The notes under the pieces were generated by a model that was given only the letters and a program-made list of their open reading frames with translations, did no database searches and had not been told where the DNA came from. Positions 1 to 8,367 of a DNA stretch of 64,000 nt are shown here, one piece after another (within the stretch, counting starts at the first letter, position 1; every line of letters begins with the position of its first letter). Where the stretch lies: positions 1 through 64,000 of the forward strand of contig DJMA01000024.1 in assembly GCA_002436415.1 (NCBI GenBank). Reading direction: 5' to 3'. This stretch comes from Bdellovibrionaceae bacterium UBA6502 (GTDB lineage: Bacteria > Bdellovibrionota > Bdellovibrionia > Bdellovibrionales > UBA840). The position numbers were made by a program, and so were the translations under genes.

Positions 1-363
1 ACTCAGAACTTTCACGTCATTTAAATAAATTTCAGCAGACTGAACATAGAAAGATTTTTTAATTTTACAAAGGAGGTTACACTTTCTTTTATTGGGATTA
101 TTTTTTCCTAATCTCTTTTTAAGTGATCGTGACTTTTCACCATCAGACGCCTTTTCTGAGTTGTCTGTATCTAAAACACCAAAACCATTTATGAAAACTA
201 ACTTCGAGCTTTTTATTTCACCCGTATTTACATTAAAATTAAAGTCCCTCTGCTTACGGGCTGAGATTGTAATGATTTTTTCAGTGGAAAATAATTGAAC
301 AAAATCCTCTGCAAATAACACCCCAGAAAATAACAAAGTAACGTACAACGAGATTTTAAACAT
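1..363 (-). CDS. Secreted protein of unknown function, 3' part cut by window edge
   Basis: Reading the minus strand from an ATG at 363, an uninterrupted frame of 121 codons runs to the window edge with no stop, so the C-terminus lies outside. The start is preceded by GGAGAG with good spacing. The first 18 residues (MFKISLYVTLLFSGVLFA, then EDF) form a typical signal peptide, so the product is exported. The mature part is Lys/Ser-rich, with a KRKCNLLCKIKK segment around residues 95-106 that contains two Cys. I do not recognise a family. An overlapping plus-strand frame at 92-298 lacks these signals and is treated as a shadow. Confidence 0.75.
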   Translation of the reverse strand, partial: MFKISLYVTLLFSGVLFAEDFVQLFSTEKIITISARKQRDFNFNVNTGEIKSSKLVFINGFGVLDTDNSEKASDGEKSRSLKKRLGKNNPNKRKCNLLCKIKKSFYVQSAEIYLNDVKVLS

Positions 364-858
364 CAAGACTCTCCAATCAATTTTTATTTACACGATCGAG
401 GTCTGTTCGGTGTAAATTAAATAATCTTGAATTAATTTTTAAGAATTATGGATAAATCTGTATCATTCTGAAACAAGAGCAATTGTGGGATTTAGGTTTT
501 AAAGAAAAAATTAATCAAAAGATAAAATTAAAGTAATAATAATCCCTATACTAAAACTAAGCTGATCCTTTTAGCTTAGCCTATATTAACAAAAAGAGTT
601 TTAACCTAAGACTGACAAAAGTAAAAAATTGTGGGAATAATTAAATATATGGCTACATCTTTTTATAATCACGGAAACACAAAAAAACACCTACCAAGCT
701 TAATGAAAACAAGATGGCTTAGGTTCACAAAGAAGTATTCTCATAAACATATCAACAAAAATTACTCTCTCACTAAGATTCAATCTTAAAAAACCTTAAA
801 TAGCCCAAAGAAAACATCTAACACTCTGACTTAAGACAAAGAATCTGCGACTTTTCGC

Positions 859-879
859 TGTGGAACGCATCATATCATT
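859..879 (+). repeat. 21-bp exact copy of the nupC start region
   Basis: Bases 859-879 are identical to 2182-2202, which includes the GTG start codon and first six codons of nupC. In this upstream copy the frame reads MERIISF and then stops at once, and repeat element copy A begins 7 bp further on. It may be the remnant of a duplicated or disrupted nupC 5' end. Confidence 0.7.
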
Positions 880-885
880 CTAAAA

Positions 886-1034
886 CTGCCCCCTTGAATT
901 GCGGTTGAAGCAAAACTAAATCCTCGAAATGCCATTCTGATTTCATTGCAAAGAATATCAAAACTCGAACAAAACTTTTTTATTAAATATTTTCTAGCAG
1001 CTACTAAAAACTCATCCGCAATTAAAGGGACCAG
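886..1034 (+). repeat. MITE-like repeat, copy A
   Basis: A 149-bp element bounded by inverted ends: left CTGCCCCCTTGAATTGCGG, right ending ATTAAAGGGACCAG. Its interior shares the conserved core TTCATTGCAAAGAATATCA and AAACTCGAAC with the copies at 25419, 28548 and 37162 (the last inverted). On the minus strand a 20-codon ATG frame (MKSEWHFEDLVLLQPQFKGA) runs to the left end, as in copies B and C. No transposase is encoded, so a non-autonomous element is the best description. Confidence 0.75.
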
Positions 1035-1174
1035 CTTAGACTTTACTAGAAGCTTAAAAGACAGGTAGTTTTTTCAAATACAGAAAATTTATTTCAATAA
1101 GGTTCTTAGTTGCCAGATTCTTTAAGCAAAGAAGCTATTGCTATGCTATTTTCGTAAAAATTTTGGAGGAAAAT

Positions 1175-2020
1175 ATGCTTTATAAAATGCTAATGCTGTC
1201 CATAATGGCTATTTCCAGCTACTCATTGGCAGATGATTGTTATTATTCAACGAGCAAATCAAAAGAAAATAGTTCATATACATTTGTAGAAGTAGAAGTG
1301 TCATCTAACATCCGGATTGTTTCTCATACAGAATATGGAGGTCATGGCAGCTTTTACTTTCGTCCTGCAAATAACTCTTCTGATTGGGTGAAGATCCCAT
1401 TCTTTAAAGAGACAGATGGGAAAATGAGTCAAATAAAACAACCTAGATGGATTGCCTCTGAAGAAAGTTATTTTATAAAAAATGATATGCTTTATTTAGG
1501 CAAAAATGGTTATCCTTCTGGGTTATACGTATTAGATATGAAACAGCCTGCAAAAGGCTTTAAAAGCTTGATAGATGAAAGTTCAGATGTCTATCAACTA
1601 GTGCCTCTGGGAGAAAATTATCTAGTTAGCATCAGCCACCCAGCTAGTGTCGATCTGAAAAAAATTCTTCTACTTGATCAGAATGGTAAAAGATTAAGTG
1701 AGCTAGTACTTCCGGTTTCTTCAGATGCGCAGATTTTGCAATTAAGTAGTAGCTTATTTATGCTTCGTCTTAAAGATAGACTTATAATAGATGAACAAAA
1801 GCAAATTTCTCACAAGGGTTCAGTTTTATTCACAGTGGAAAACAATAATTTATCAATGCCAAAGCCACTTCCCCACTTAAAAGGTTTTTTTGCCACAGAG
1901 CTTGTTGCTAGTAATAATAAAGAAGTCGTGATCAAGGACTATAACGACCAGTATTTGAGACTAAATCCTAATGCCAATGATAAAGACTACGACATGGAAA
2001 GACTATACGAAACCCCCTAG
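1175..2020 (+). CDS. Secreted protein of unknown function
   Basis: A 281-residue protein. The ATG at 1175 is chosen over an upstream in-frame TTG (1163) because the ribosome site GGAGG (1165-1169) sits inside that extension and is correctly spaced for 1175. Residues 1-18 form a signal peptide ending in SLA, with the mature chain starting DDCYY. The mature part contains several short segments with the repetitive pattern of a beta-propeller or WD-like fold (for example SGLYVLDMK, YLVSISHPA, KILLLDQNGKRLSELVLP), but this is only an impression. Monocistronic: gene-poor DNA precedes it and a strong terminator follows. No family recognised. Confidence 0.8.
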   Translation: MLYKMLMLSIMAISSYSLADDCYYSTSKSKENSSYTFVEVEVSSNIRIVSHTEYGGHGSFYFRPANNSSDWVKIPFFKETDGKMSQIKQPRWIASEESYFIKNDMLYLGKNGYPSGLYVLDMKQPAKGFKSLIDESSDVYQLVPLGENYLVSISHPASVDLKKILLLDQNGKRLSELVLPVSSDAQILQLSSSLFMLRLKDRLIIDEQKQISHKGSVLFTVENNNLSMPKPLPHLKGFFATELVASNNKEVVIKDYNDQYLRLNPNANDKDYDMERLYETP

Positions 2021-2051
2021 CCGGAGTAAGGAAGTCATTGAGAATTTACAA

Positions 2052-2076
2052 AGAGAAGCGAAAAGCTTCTCTTTTA
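2052..2076 (+). terminator. Rho-independent terminator
   Basis: Stem AGAGAAGC (2052-2059) pairs with GCTTCTCT (2065-2072) around loop GAAAA and is followed by TTT. It closes the secreted-protein gene ending at 2020. Confidence 0.8.
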
Positions 2077-2182
2077 TTCTCTCGATTCCTTCCGTTCATT
2101 CATTTCTTAAAAAAACTTAAAACCTTAAAGCCGCAGAATAGAATGCTTTGACAAGCCAAGAAATTTCAGGGAATTTCCAATT

Positions 2183-3490
2183 GTGGAACGCATCATATCA
2201 TTATTTGGAATTGTAGTATTTGTGGTAATCGCCTTTTTCCTTAGCTCAAAACGCAAAGAGGTTCGATTTAATCTTATTTTAAGAGCTCTGTTTTTTCAAT
2301 TTGCCCTAGCGGTCTGTTTGATTGGCATTCCTTCTTTAAATGTACCTGGTTTTTTAAGTTTCATATTTCACGCAGCCAGTAACTTCTTTTTGGCGATCAT
2401 CCGCTTTGCTGATGAGGGTGCAAACTTTGTAGCCGGGCCACTGGTAGATCCTGCAAAAGCAAATGGTTATATTTTTGCCGTTAAAGTTTTACCTGTTGTA
2501 GTATTTTTTAGCTCGTTAATGTCGGTTCTTTATCATTACGGAATCATGCAAAAGATCGTTGGGGGCTTTGCCAAAATCATGCATAAGATTTTACCAATTA
2601 GTGGCGCTGAGGCTTTGGCCTCTTCTGCAAACATTTTTATCGGACAAACAGAAGCTCCTCTGGTTATCGCTCCTTATGTTCAAAAAATGACTCGCTCCGA
2701 GCTAAACTGCCTGATGGTTGGCGGAATGGCTACCGTTGCGGGAGGAGTTTTAGCTGCTTTTGTTGATATGCTCTCCCCTTTCGTTAAAGACATCGGTGGA
2801 CATTTACTTACAGCTAGTGTGCTAAGCGCACCAGCCGCTATAATGTACGCCAAAATCATGGTTCCTGAAACTGAAGAACACCTATCTAGTAAAGATGTTT
2901 TCAACAAAGATCACAACGACGAAAAAAAATCCAATGCCATTGAAGCTGCGGCGGCTGGAGCATCTACTGGAATGAAAATGGCAATAAACATCGTAGCAAT
3001 GTTAATTGCCTTCATTGCTTTAGTAGCCCTTTTAAACGGCGTTTTAAGTTATCTTGGTGAATTTATAAATTTTAGTAACTGGGGAAACACTATTATTCCC
3101 GACGAAATATGGTCAGCCTCAAAGGGAAAACTTTCTTTGGAAATGATTTTATCCATTTTATTTCTTCCCTTCGCCTTCCTTTTAGGAATTCCATTTTCTG
3201 AATGCGCTCACATTGCTGGACTTCTCGGCGAGAAGGTAATCATCAATGAGTTTTATGCCTATATCCACCTAGCTCAAATCGGCGAAAACTTATCAGAAAA
3301 ATCAATCATCGTCGCCTCCTACGCCTTATGCGGCTTCGCAAATTTTTCGAGCATCGGGATTCAACTTGGCGGCATTGGTGAAATCGCTCCGAATCGCAGA
3401 AAAGACATTGCGCAACTTGGAATCAAAGCATTGATTGGTGGTAGCTTTGCCGCTTTCACAACAGCCTGCATCGCCAATATCTTACTTTAG
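2183..3490 (+). CDS. nupC: CNT-family nucleoside transporter (NupC-like)
   Basis: A 435-residue inner-membrane protein of the concentrative nucleoside transporter family, which moves nucleosides into the cell by cation symport. The diagnostic GQTEAPL motif is at residues 154-160 and hydrophobic helices run throughout, with the usual N-terminal opening MERIISLFGIVVFV. Length is slightly above E. coli NupC (400). The GTG start at 2183 is supported by this family-typical N-terminus. A TTGACA hexamer at 2148-2153 could be a -35 element that would put transcription start almost at the GTG, so the leader may be very short. Substrate preference cannot be read from sequence. An 8-bp inverted repeat (3510-3517 with 3548-3555) follows the gene. 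Confidence 0.92.
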   Translation: MERIISLFGIVVFVVIAFFLSSKRKEVRFNLILRALFFQFALAVCLIGIPSLNVPGFLSFIFHAASNFFLAIIRFADEGANFVAGPLVDPAKANGYIFAVKVLPVVVFFSSLMSVLYHYGIMQKIVGGFAKIMHKILPISGAEALASSANIFIGQTEAPLVIAPYVQKMTRSELNCLMVGGMATVAGGVLAAFVDMLSPFVKDIGGHLLTASVLSAPAAIMYAKIMVPETEEHLSSKDVFNKDHNDEKKSNAIEAAAAGASTGMKMAINIVAMLIAFIALVALLNGVLSYLGEFINFSNWGNTIIPDEIWSASKGKLSLEMILSILFLPFAFLLGIPFSECAHIAGLLGEKVIINEFYAYIHLAQIGENLSEKSIIVASYALCGFANFSSIGIQLGGIGEIAPNRRKDIAQLGIKALIGGSFAAFTTACIANILL

Positions 3491-3572
3491 GACACTATTT
3501 ATATAATTGGGACAAATTCAATAAAGCAAATCTTCACAAAGGTTTATATTTGTCCAAAATCTAAGGAAAACT

Positions 3573-3599
3573 TTGCCATTTGCCGATTTAGTTTATAAA
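3573..3599 (+). promoter_or_regulatory. Possible promoter of response-regulator gene
   Basis: TTGCCA (3573-3578) and TATAAA (3594-3599) are separated by 15 bp, ahead of the gene at 3643. The spacer is short, so this is tentative. Confidence 0.3.
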
Positions 3600-3642
3600 C
3601 CTAACTAAGTCGCTTTAATTTACTCAACTCTAAGGAGATCTC

Positions 3643-4158
3643 ATGGCCGGCGCAATGAATGTATTTTTGGTGGATGACGAAGAGGAACTCGTAGAACTTT
3701 ACGAAATGAAGCTCGAAGACCAAGGCCATAATGTTGCAACTGCATTTGATGGAAGATCAGCCATTGAAGTTCTTCAAACAAAAGACTTTGATTTAGTTTT
3801 ATGTGATATCAATATGCCAAACGGCAATGGGCTTGAAGTTTATCGCAACTTTAAAGAAATGGGTAAAAAAGCAACTTTTGCTTTTATCACCGGTCACGCC
3901 AAAGGCAGTCCTGAGTTAAATGAAGCAGAAAAAACCGGAGCCATTGTGTTTAACAAACCTGTGAAGTGGCCTGATATTTGGTCTTTGGTCGATAAGATCG
4001 AAAACAAATCAGCAAATATGCCCAAAGCTCAGGCGAAAAGCCCTGTAAATTCCTCCGAACAATCTCCTAATGCATCAGCAGAACCTGTAAAAATATCCAG
4101 CTCACTAGAACAAAAAGGTATGGATCTTATACGAAGCATCAACAATCGTAAGAAATGA
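3643..4158 (+). CDS. Stand-alone CheY-like response regulator
   Basis: A 171-residue cytoplasmic protein. Residues 5-120 form a receiver domain with acidic pair D11/D12, phospho-acceptor D55 (in LCDINMP), conserved T83 and K105 (FNKPVKW). The remaining ~50 residues are a Ser/Ala/Pro-rich low-complexity linker and a short basic end (IRSINNRKK), with no DNA-binding or enzymatic output domain. It therefore probably acts through protein contacts. No kinase gene is adjacent, so its partner is unknown; the kinases at 9797 and 48105 are possible but unproven. The ATG at 3643 has the strong ribosome site AAGGAG. Confidence 0.9.
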   Translation: MAGAMNVFLVDDEEELVELYEMKLEDQGHNVATAFDGRSAIEVLQTKDFDLVLCDINMPNGNGLEVYRNFKEMGKKATFAFITGHAKGSPELNEAEKTGAIVFNKPVKWPDIWSLVDKIENKSANMPKAQAKSPVNSSEQSPNASAEPVKISSSLEQKGMDLIRSINNRKK

Positions 4159-4160
4159 CT

Positions 4161-4188
4161 TTTCGATACAATTTCGCTAACTTATAAT
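4161..4188 (+). promoter_or_regulatory. Candidate sdhCAB promoter
   Basis: A perfect TATAAT (4183-4188) lies 16 bp after a weak -35 match TTTCGA (4161-4166). It starts right after the stop codon of the response-regulator gene and would give a leader of about 70 nt for sdhC. Confidence 0.45.
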
Positions 4189-4215
4189 AATTGAAAACTT
4201 ATTGATATTGATTTA

Positions 4216-4242
4216 CCCCCTGATTCTTTTCGGGCTCGGGGG
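4216..4242 (+). promoter_or_regulatory. G/C hairpin in the sdhC leader
   Basis: CCCCC (4216-4220) can pair with GGGGG (4238-4242), extended by GA/TC with one bulge, 22 nt before the sdhC ATG. There is no T-run, so it is not a classical terminator. An mRNA-stability or translational-control role is possible but unproven. Confidence 0.35.
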
Positions 4243-4264
4243 AAATTAGCAAAGGAACTTCAAC

Positions 4265-4933
4265 ATGAGTCGAATGGCTAGCTATTTAACTTCCACCATC
4301 GGTAGAAAGCAGACTATGGGGATTGCGGGACTTGGTTTATCCGTTTTCGTTCTAACCCATATGCTCGGGAACCTTCTAATTTTTAAAGGCCCTCAAGCTT
4401 ACAACGAATACGCACACGCTTTAGTGTCCAATCCAGCAATTTACATCGCTGAAGCGGGATTACTAGGGATTTTCGTATTACACGCAATCAATGCAATCGG
4501 ATTAAAGATTCGAAACGCAGGTGCAAGAACCCGCTCCTACGCCCAAACAGTGAATGGCGAAAAGGCAGTAAGCTTTGCCTCAAAAACAATGATCCACACA
4601 GGAATGGTAATTTTAATTTTTACCATCTTACACTTAATTACTTTTAAATTCGGAACACTTTATACCGCTACTTACGGCGACGCAGAGATTCGTGATCTTC
4701 ATCGATTAGTGATCGAAGTTTTTCAAAGCCCGATCTATGTTGCTTGGTATATCTTAAGTTTGATCGCTCTTGGCGTTCACCTTTCACACGGTGTTGCCTC
4801 TGCTTTTAAAACTCTTGGTTTTAATCACCCTCGTTATAACTGTGGGATTGAAACTTTCTCATTAATCTATGGTTGGATAATTGCTTTAGGCTTTATTAGT
4901 CAGCCAGTTTACGTGTTTTTCATTCATCAATAG
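4265..4933 (+). CDS. sdhC: Succinate dehydrogenase cytochrome b subunit
   Basis: A 222-residue integral membrane protein that anchors SdhAB and passes electrons to quinone. Five hydrophobic helices are visible (about residues 20-40, 58-78, 105-127, 150-172, 195-217) with His residues in helices suited to heme b ligation (LTHMLGNL, VLHAINAIG, LHLITF, LGVHLSHGV). This matches the single-polypeptide cytochrome b558 type found in delta-type proteobacteria and Bacteroidetes, not the SdhC/SdhD pair of E. coli. It is first in sdhCAB, with 14 bp before sdhA, and has a leader with a good -10 hexamer. AAAGGAAC precedes the ATG. Confidence 0.93.
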   Translation: MSRMASYLTSTIGRKQTMGIAGLGLSVFVLTHMLGNLLIFKGPQAYNEYAHALVSNPAIYIAEAGLLGIFVLHAINAIGLKIRNAGARTRSYAQTVNGEKAVSFASKTMIHTGMVILIFTILHLITFKFGTLYTATYGDAEIRDLHRLVIEVFQSPIYVAWYILSLIALGVHLSHGVASAFKTLGFNHPRYNCGIETFSLIYGWIIALGFISQPVYVFFIHQ

Positions 4934-4947
4934 ACCGGGGAGAGATA

Positions 4948-6870
4948 ATGTCTGTTTTAGATTCTAAAGTACCTGAAGGTGATATTCGCGAAAAATGGGA
5001 CAACCACCGCTTCAATATGAAGTTGGTTAACCCAGCTAACCGAAGAAAATATAATATTATCGTAGTTGGAACTGGTCTTGCCGGTGGTTCTGCCGCCGCT
5101 ACTTTGGCCGAGCAAGGTTACAACGTTAAATCTTTTTGCATTCAAGATAGTCCACGTCGAGCTCACTCCATCGCCGCTCAAGGTGGTATTAATGCTGCCA
5201 AAAACTATCCAAACGATGGTGACTCCATTTGGCGCCTTTTTTATGACACGGTAAAAGGTGGAGACTACAGAAGCCGTGAAGCAAACGTTTACCGACTAGC
5301 TCAAGTAAGTAATAACATCATTGACCAATGTGTGGCTCAAGGTGTTCCTTTCGCTCGTGAATACGGTGGATTACTTGATAACCGTTCTTTTGGTGGAGCT
5401 CAGGTTTCTCGTACCTTCTATGCTCGTGGACAAACCGGGCAACAGCTTCTATTGGGTGCCTACTCAGCGATGAGTCGTCAAATCAACAAAGGTACCATTG
5501 AAATGTTCAACCGTCGTGAGATGCTTGAACTTGTTATGGTTGATGGCCGTGCTCGCGGAATCATCGTTAGAAACCTAGTAACTGGTGAAGTAGAAAAACA
5601 CTCAGCCGATGCTGTTTTATTATGTACTGGTGGTTATGGTAACGTTTTTTACCTTTCTACTAACGCAATGAACTCCAATGTTACAGCAGCATGGCGATGT
5701 CACAAACAAGGTGCTTATTTTGCAAACCCTTGTTACACACAAATCCACCCTACTTGTATTCCAGTGAGTGGTGGTTACCAATCAAAACTAACACTAATGT
5801 CAGAGTCACTTCGTAATGATGGACGAGTTTGGGTTCCAAAAGAAAAAGGCGACAAACGTCATCCAAACGACATTCCAGCTTCTGAAAGAGATTACTACTT
5901 AGAGCGCATCTACCCTAGCTTTGGTAACTTAGTGCCTCGAGACGTAGCCTCAAGAAACGCCAAGTTAATGGCTGATGCTGGAAAAGGCGTTGGTGAAACC
6001 GGTATTGCAGTTTATCTAGATTTTAAATCTTCAATCGATAGAATCGGTGAAGATGCGGTTCGTGCTAAATACGGAAACCTATTCCAAATGTACGAAAAAA
6101 TCACAGATGAAAACCCTTACAAACAACCAATGAGAATCTACCCAGCCGTTCACTATACAATGGGTGGTTTATGGGTTGATTATAACCTACAGTCTTCCAT
6201 TCCAGGGCTTTTTGTTCTTGGTGAAGCAAACTTCTCTGATCATGGCGCCAACCGTTTAGGTGCTTCTGCCCTAATGCAAGGTCTTAGTGATGGATACTTT
6301 GTAGCTCCTTATACTGTTGCTAACTATATCGGTAGCAACGCTAGCGAACTAGGATCTATGGATACAGGTCACGAAGAGTTTACTAAAGCAAGTCGTGCGG
6401 CTACAGAGCGCTTGGATGAGTTAATCGCCAAAGACGGAAAACGCACTGTAGACGATTTCCATAGAGAGCTTGGTCACATCATGTGGGATAAATGTGGTAT
6501 GGCAAGAAACGCTGAAGGTTTAACTCAAGCAATTTCAGACATTCAAAATTTACGAAAAGATTTCGAAAAAGATGTGAAGGTTTCTGGTACCAAAGATTAC
6601 AAAAACTCCGAGCTAGAAAAAGCAGGTCGCGTTTCAGATTTCTTAGAGCTTGGCGAATTAATGTGTCGCGATGCTCTTGAGCGTGCTGAGAGCTGTGGTG
6701 GTCACTTCCGTGAAGAAAGTCAAACCGATGAAAACGAAGCAAAACGTGATGACGATAACTACTGTCACGTATCGGCTTGGGAGAACAAAGGCGATGTAAA
6801 AGACGCCGTACTTCACAAAGAAGAATTAAAATTTGAAAACGTAAAATTAACTCAAAGAAGTTACAAGTAG
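4948..6870 (+). CDS. sdhA: Succinate dehydrogenase flavoprotein subunit
   Basis: A 640-residue catalytic subunit that oxidises succinate to fumarate on the cytoplasmic face of the inner membrane. The FAD-binding GTGLAGGSAAA motif is at 41-51 and the His for covalent FAD attachment is H73 in RAHSIAAQGG. Downstream are the substrate-site HPTCIP and PRDVASR segments and the FAD-domain closing motif DHGANRLGASAL. The long C-terminal helical domain ends in acidic/basic stretches typical of this type. It is flanked by sdhC (14 bp) and sdhB (9 bp). Fumarate reductase activity cannot be excluded by sequence, but an aerobic TCA role fits better. Confidence 0.96.
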   Translation: MSVLDSKVPEGDIREKWDNHRFNMKLVNPANRRKYNIIVVGTGLAGGSAAATLAEQGYNVKSFCIQDSPRRAHSIAAQGGINAAKNYPNDGDSIWRLFYDTVKGGDYRSREANVYRLAQVSNNIIDQCVAQGVPFAREYGGLLDNRSFGGAQVSRTFYARGQTGQQLLLGAYSAMSRQINKGTIEMFNRREMLELVMVDGRARGIIVRNLVTGEVEKHSADAVLLCTGGYGNVFYLSTNAMNSNVTAAWRCHKQGAYFANPCYTQIHPTCIPVSGGYQSKLTLMSESLRNDGRVWVPKEKGDKRHPNDIPASERDYYLERIYPSFGNLVPRDVASRNAKLMADAGKGVGETGIAVYLDFKSSIDRIGEDAVRAKYGNLFQMYEKITDENPYKQPMRIYPAVHYTMGGLWVDYNLQSSIPGLFVLGEANFSDHGANRLGASALMQGLSDGYFVAPYTVANYIGSNASELGSMDTGHEEFTKASRAATERLDELIAKDGKRTVDDFHRELGHIMWDKCGMARNAEGLTQAISDIQNLRKDFEKDVKVSGTKDYKNSELEKAGRVSDFLELGELMCRDALERAESCGGHFREESQTDENEAKRDDDNYCHVSAWENKGDVKDAVLHKEELKFENVKLTQRSYK

Positions 6871-6879
6871 AGGGTCGAT

Positions 6880-7653
6880 ATGGGTTCAGGAAAAGGTAAA
6901 AACCTAAAACTAACACTGAAAGTTTGGCGACAAGAGTCCGCTGCAGATAGCGGAAAATTTGAAAGCTATGATTTAGACAATGTTTCCACAGATATGTCTT
7001 TCCTAGAAATGATGGACGTATTGAACGAAAAATTGGTTCTAGAAGCTAAAGATCCAATTGAATTTGATCACGACTGCCGTGAAGGAATTTGTGGAATGTG
7101 CTCCATGGTCATTAACGGAAACGCTCATGGCCCTGAAAGAGCAACAACCACTTGTCAGTTGCATATGAGAAGATTTAAAGATGGTGACACCATTACCATT
7201 GAGCCTTTCCGAGCTAAAGCTTTTCCAGTGGTAAAAGATTTAGTGGTAGATCGTGGTGCTTTTGACCGTGTGGTTCAAGCCGGTGGATACATCTCTATCA
7301 ATACAGGGAATGCGCAAGACGCAAACAACATCCCTATTTCAAAAGTGGATGCTGACGAAGCATTTAATGCAGCCACTTGCATCGGCTGCGGTGCATGTGT
7401 CGCTGCTTGTCCAAATGCTTCTGCTTCTCTTTTTACCGCAGCAAAAATTTCTCAGTTTGCTCTACTTCCACAAGGCCAACCAGAAAGAGTCGAAAGAGCT
7501 CTTAATATGGTAGGGCAAATGGATAAAGAAGGTTTTGGTGGATGTACAAATATCGGAGCTTGCTCTCGCGCTTGTCCAAAAGAGATTAGCCTAGAGAACA
7601 TCGCACGAATGAACTCTGAATACCTTTGTTCAACAGTTAAAACTAAATCTTAG
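6880..7653 (+). CDS. sdhB: Succinate dehydrogenase iron-sulfur subunit
   Basis: A 257-residue electron-transfer subunit linking SdhA to the membrane anchor. The [2Fe-2S] ligands are in CREGICGMC with a later Cys in TTTCQ, the [4Fe-4S] set is CIGCGACVAACP, and the [3Fe-4S] set is CTNIGACSRACP. Length and motif order are standard. Last gene of sdhCAB; its 3' end overlaps the convergent rsmG 3' end by 11 bp, so there is no room for a dedicated terminator. Confidence 0.95.
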   Translation: MGSGKGKNLKLTLKVWRQESAADSGKFESYDLDNVSTDMSFLEMMDVLNEKLVLEAKDPIEFDHDCREGICGMCSMVINGNAHGPERATTTCQLHMRRFKDGDTITIEPFRAKAFPVVKDLVVDRGAFDRVVQAGGYISINTGNAQDANNIPISKVDADEAFNAATCIGCGACVAACPNASASLFTAAKISQFALLPQGQPERVERALNMVGQMDKEGFGGCTNIGACSRACPKEISLENIARMNSEYLCSTVKTKS

Positions 7654-8278
7654 AAATAAAAACTAGATTTCTCTCTACTTCGAGTAGAGGGTTGTCTAAA
7701 GAAATAATCTTATATTGATTTTCTTTGAGCTTGGCATCGCTAAGCTCTTTTTTTATGCTTTCTGATTTTGCCTTATAAAGAAGGTATTTTCCTGAGGTCT
7801 GAAAATAAGAGCGACTCAACTTTAAAATAATATCAATTGGCTTAAAGGCCCTTGCGGTAATTAAATCAACACCTTCAAGCTCAGACTCTTTCACTTCTTC
7901 AAAAATCTTTAAATTAGGGCAAAGGTTCGACTGAACACTCTTAAGAAACTGACGTTTTTTAGGGCTTTTTTCGAATATTCTAACTTCTTTGTCTTTAAAC
8001 ATAATAGCTAGTAAAACCGAAGGCATTCCCCCACCGCTACCGAAATCAGCCAAGACCTGAAAGTCTTGTTTTAAAAACTCTGGAAAAGCCAAAGCGCAAT
8101 CTAAGAGATGGTTTTCTACCAAATCTTTTGCTGGCATTTTACGAGAAAAGAGATTTAATTCTTGGTTAGCAGCCCAAAGCAGCTCGGCATAGCTTTTTAA
8201 GCTCTCAAAAGCCTCTTCGTTCATACCAAAATCTAAAAAATACTGCTTTTTATCCAATAATTCCTGCATCTCTATCAC
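7643..8278 (-). CDS. rsmG: 16S rRNA (guanine-N7) methyltransferase RsmG
   Basis: A 211-residue SAM-dependent methyltransferase that modifies the G527 region of 16S rRNA. The N-terminal NLFS segment, the SAM-binding motif VLADFGSGGGMPS (76-88), and the family-specific ARAF segment (VDLITARAFKP) are all present. It is divergent from asnS and convergent with sdhB. The GTG at 8278 is preceded by GGGA; an ATG three codons further in (8269) is equally plausible. Unlike the classical arrangement it is not next to mnmG or parA. Confidence 0.9.
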   Translation of the reverse strand: MIEMQELLDKKQYFLDFGMNEEAFESLKSYAELLWAANQELNLFSRKMPAKDLVENHLLDCALAFPEFLKQDFQVLADFGSGGGMPSVLLAIMFKDKEVRIFEKSPKKRQFLKSVQSNLCPNLKIFEEVKESELEGVDLITARAFKPIDIILKLSRSYFQTSGKYLLYKAKSESIKKELSDAKLKENQYKIISLDNPLLEVERNLVFISKI

Positions 8279-8295
8279 TCATTCCCAATTGATCA

Positions 8296-8324
8296 TTGTC
8301 ATTTTTTGCAGCTTTCGCTATAAA
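8296..8324 (+). promoter_or_regulatory. asnS promoter
   Basis: TTGTCA (8296-8301), a 17-bp spacer and TATAAA (8319-8324) form a good sigma70-type promoter about 44 bp before the asnS start. Confidence 0.65.
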
Positions 8325-8367
8325 ACATAGAAACACAGTGTAAGCCCAAGGGAAAGGAAAATCCTAG

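Larger units (their letters stand above)
364..1174. other. 811-bp gene-poor region
   Basis: No convincing gene is seen. The stretch lies between divergent secreted-protein genes, so both promoters should be here. It holds repeat element copy A (886-1034), a 21-bp exact duplicate of the nupC 5' end (859-879), and a 7-bp inverted repeat (557-563 with 573-579) without a T-run. A 28-codon frame at 703 (MKTRWLRF...) has no ribosome site and is not called. Decayed sequence is the simplest reading. Confidence 0.6.

Noticed and set aside
92..298. Plus-strand frame near the left edge
   Set aside because: A signal-peptide-bearing minus-strand gene with a ribosome site covers it.
703..789. 28-codon frame in the gene-poor region
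   Set aside because: No ribosome site, no recognisable feature, and surrounded by non-coding DNA.
6479..6916. 145-codon frame antisense to sdhA/sdhB
   Set aside because: The sense strand carries clear SdhA and SdhB motifs; no initiation signal is seen on the other strand.
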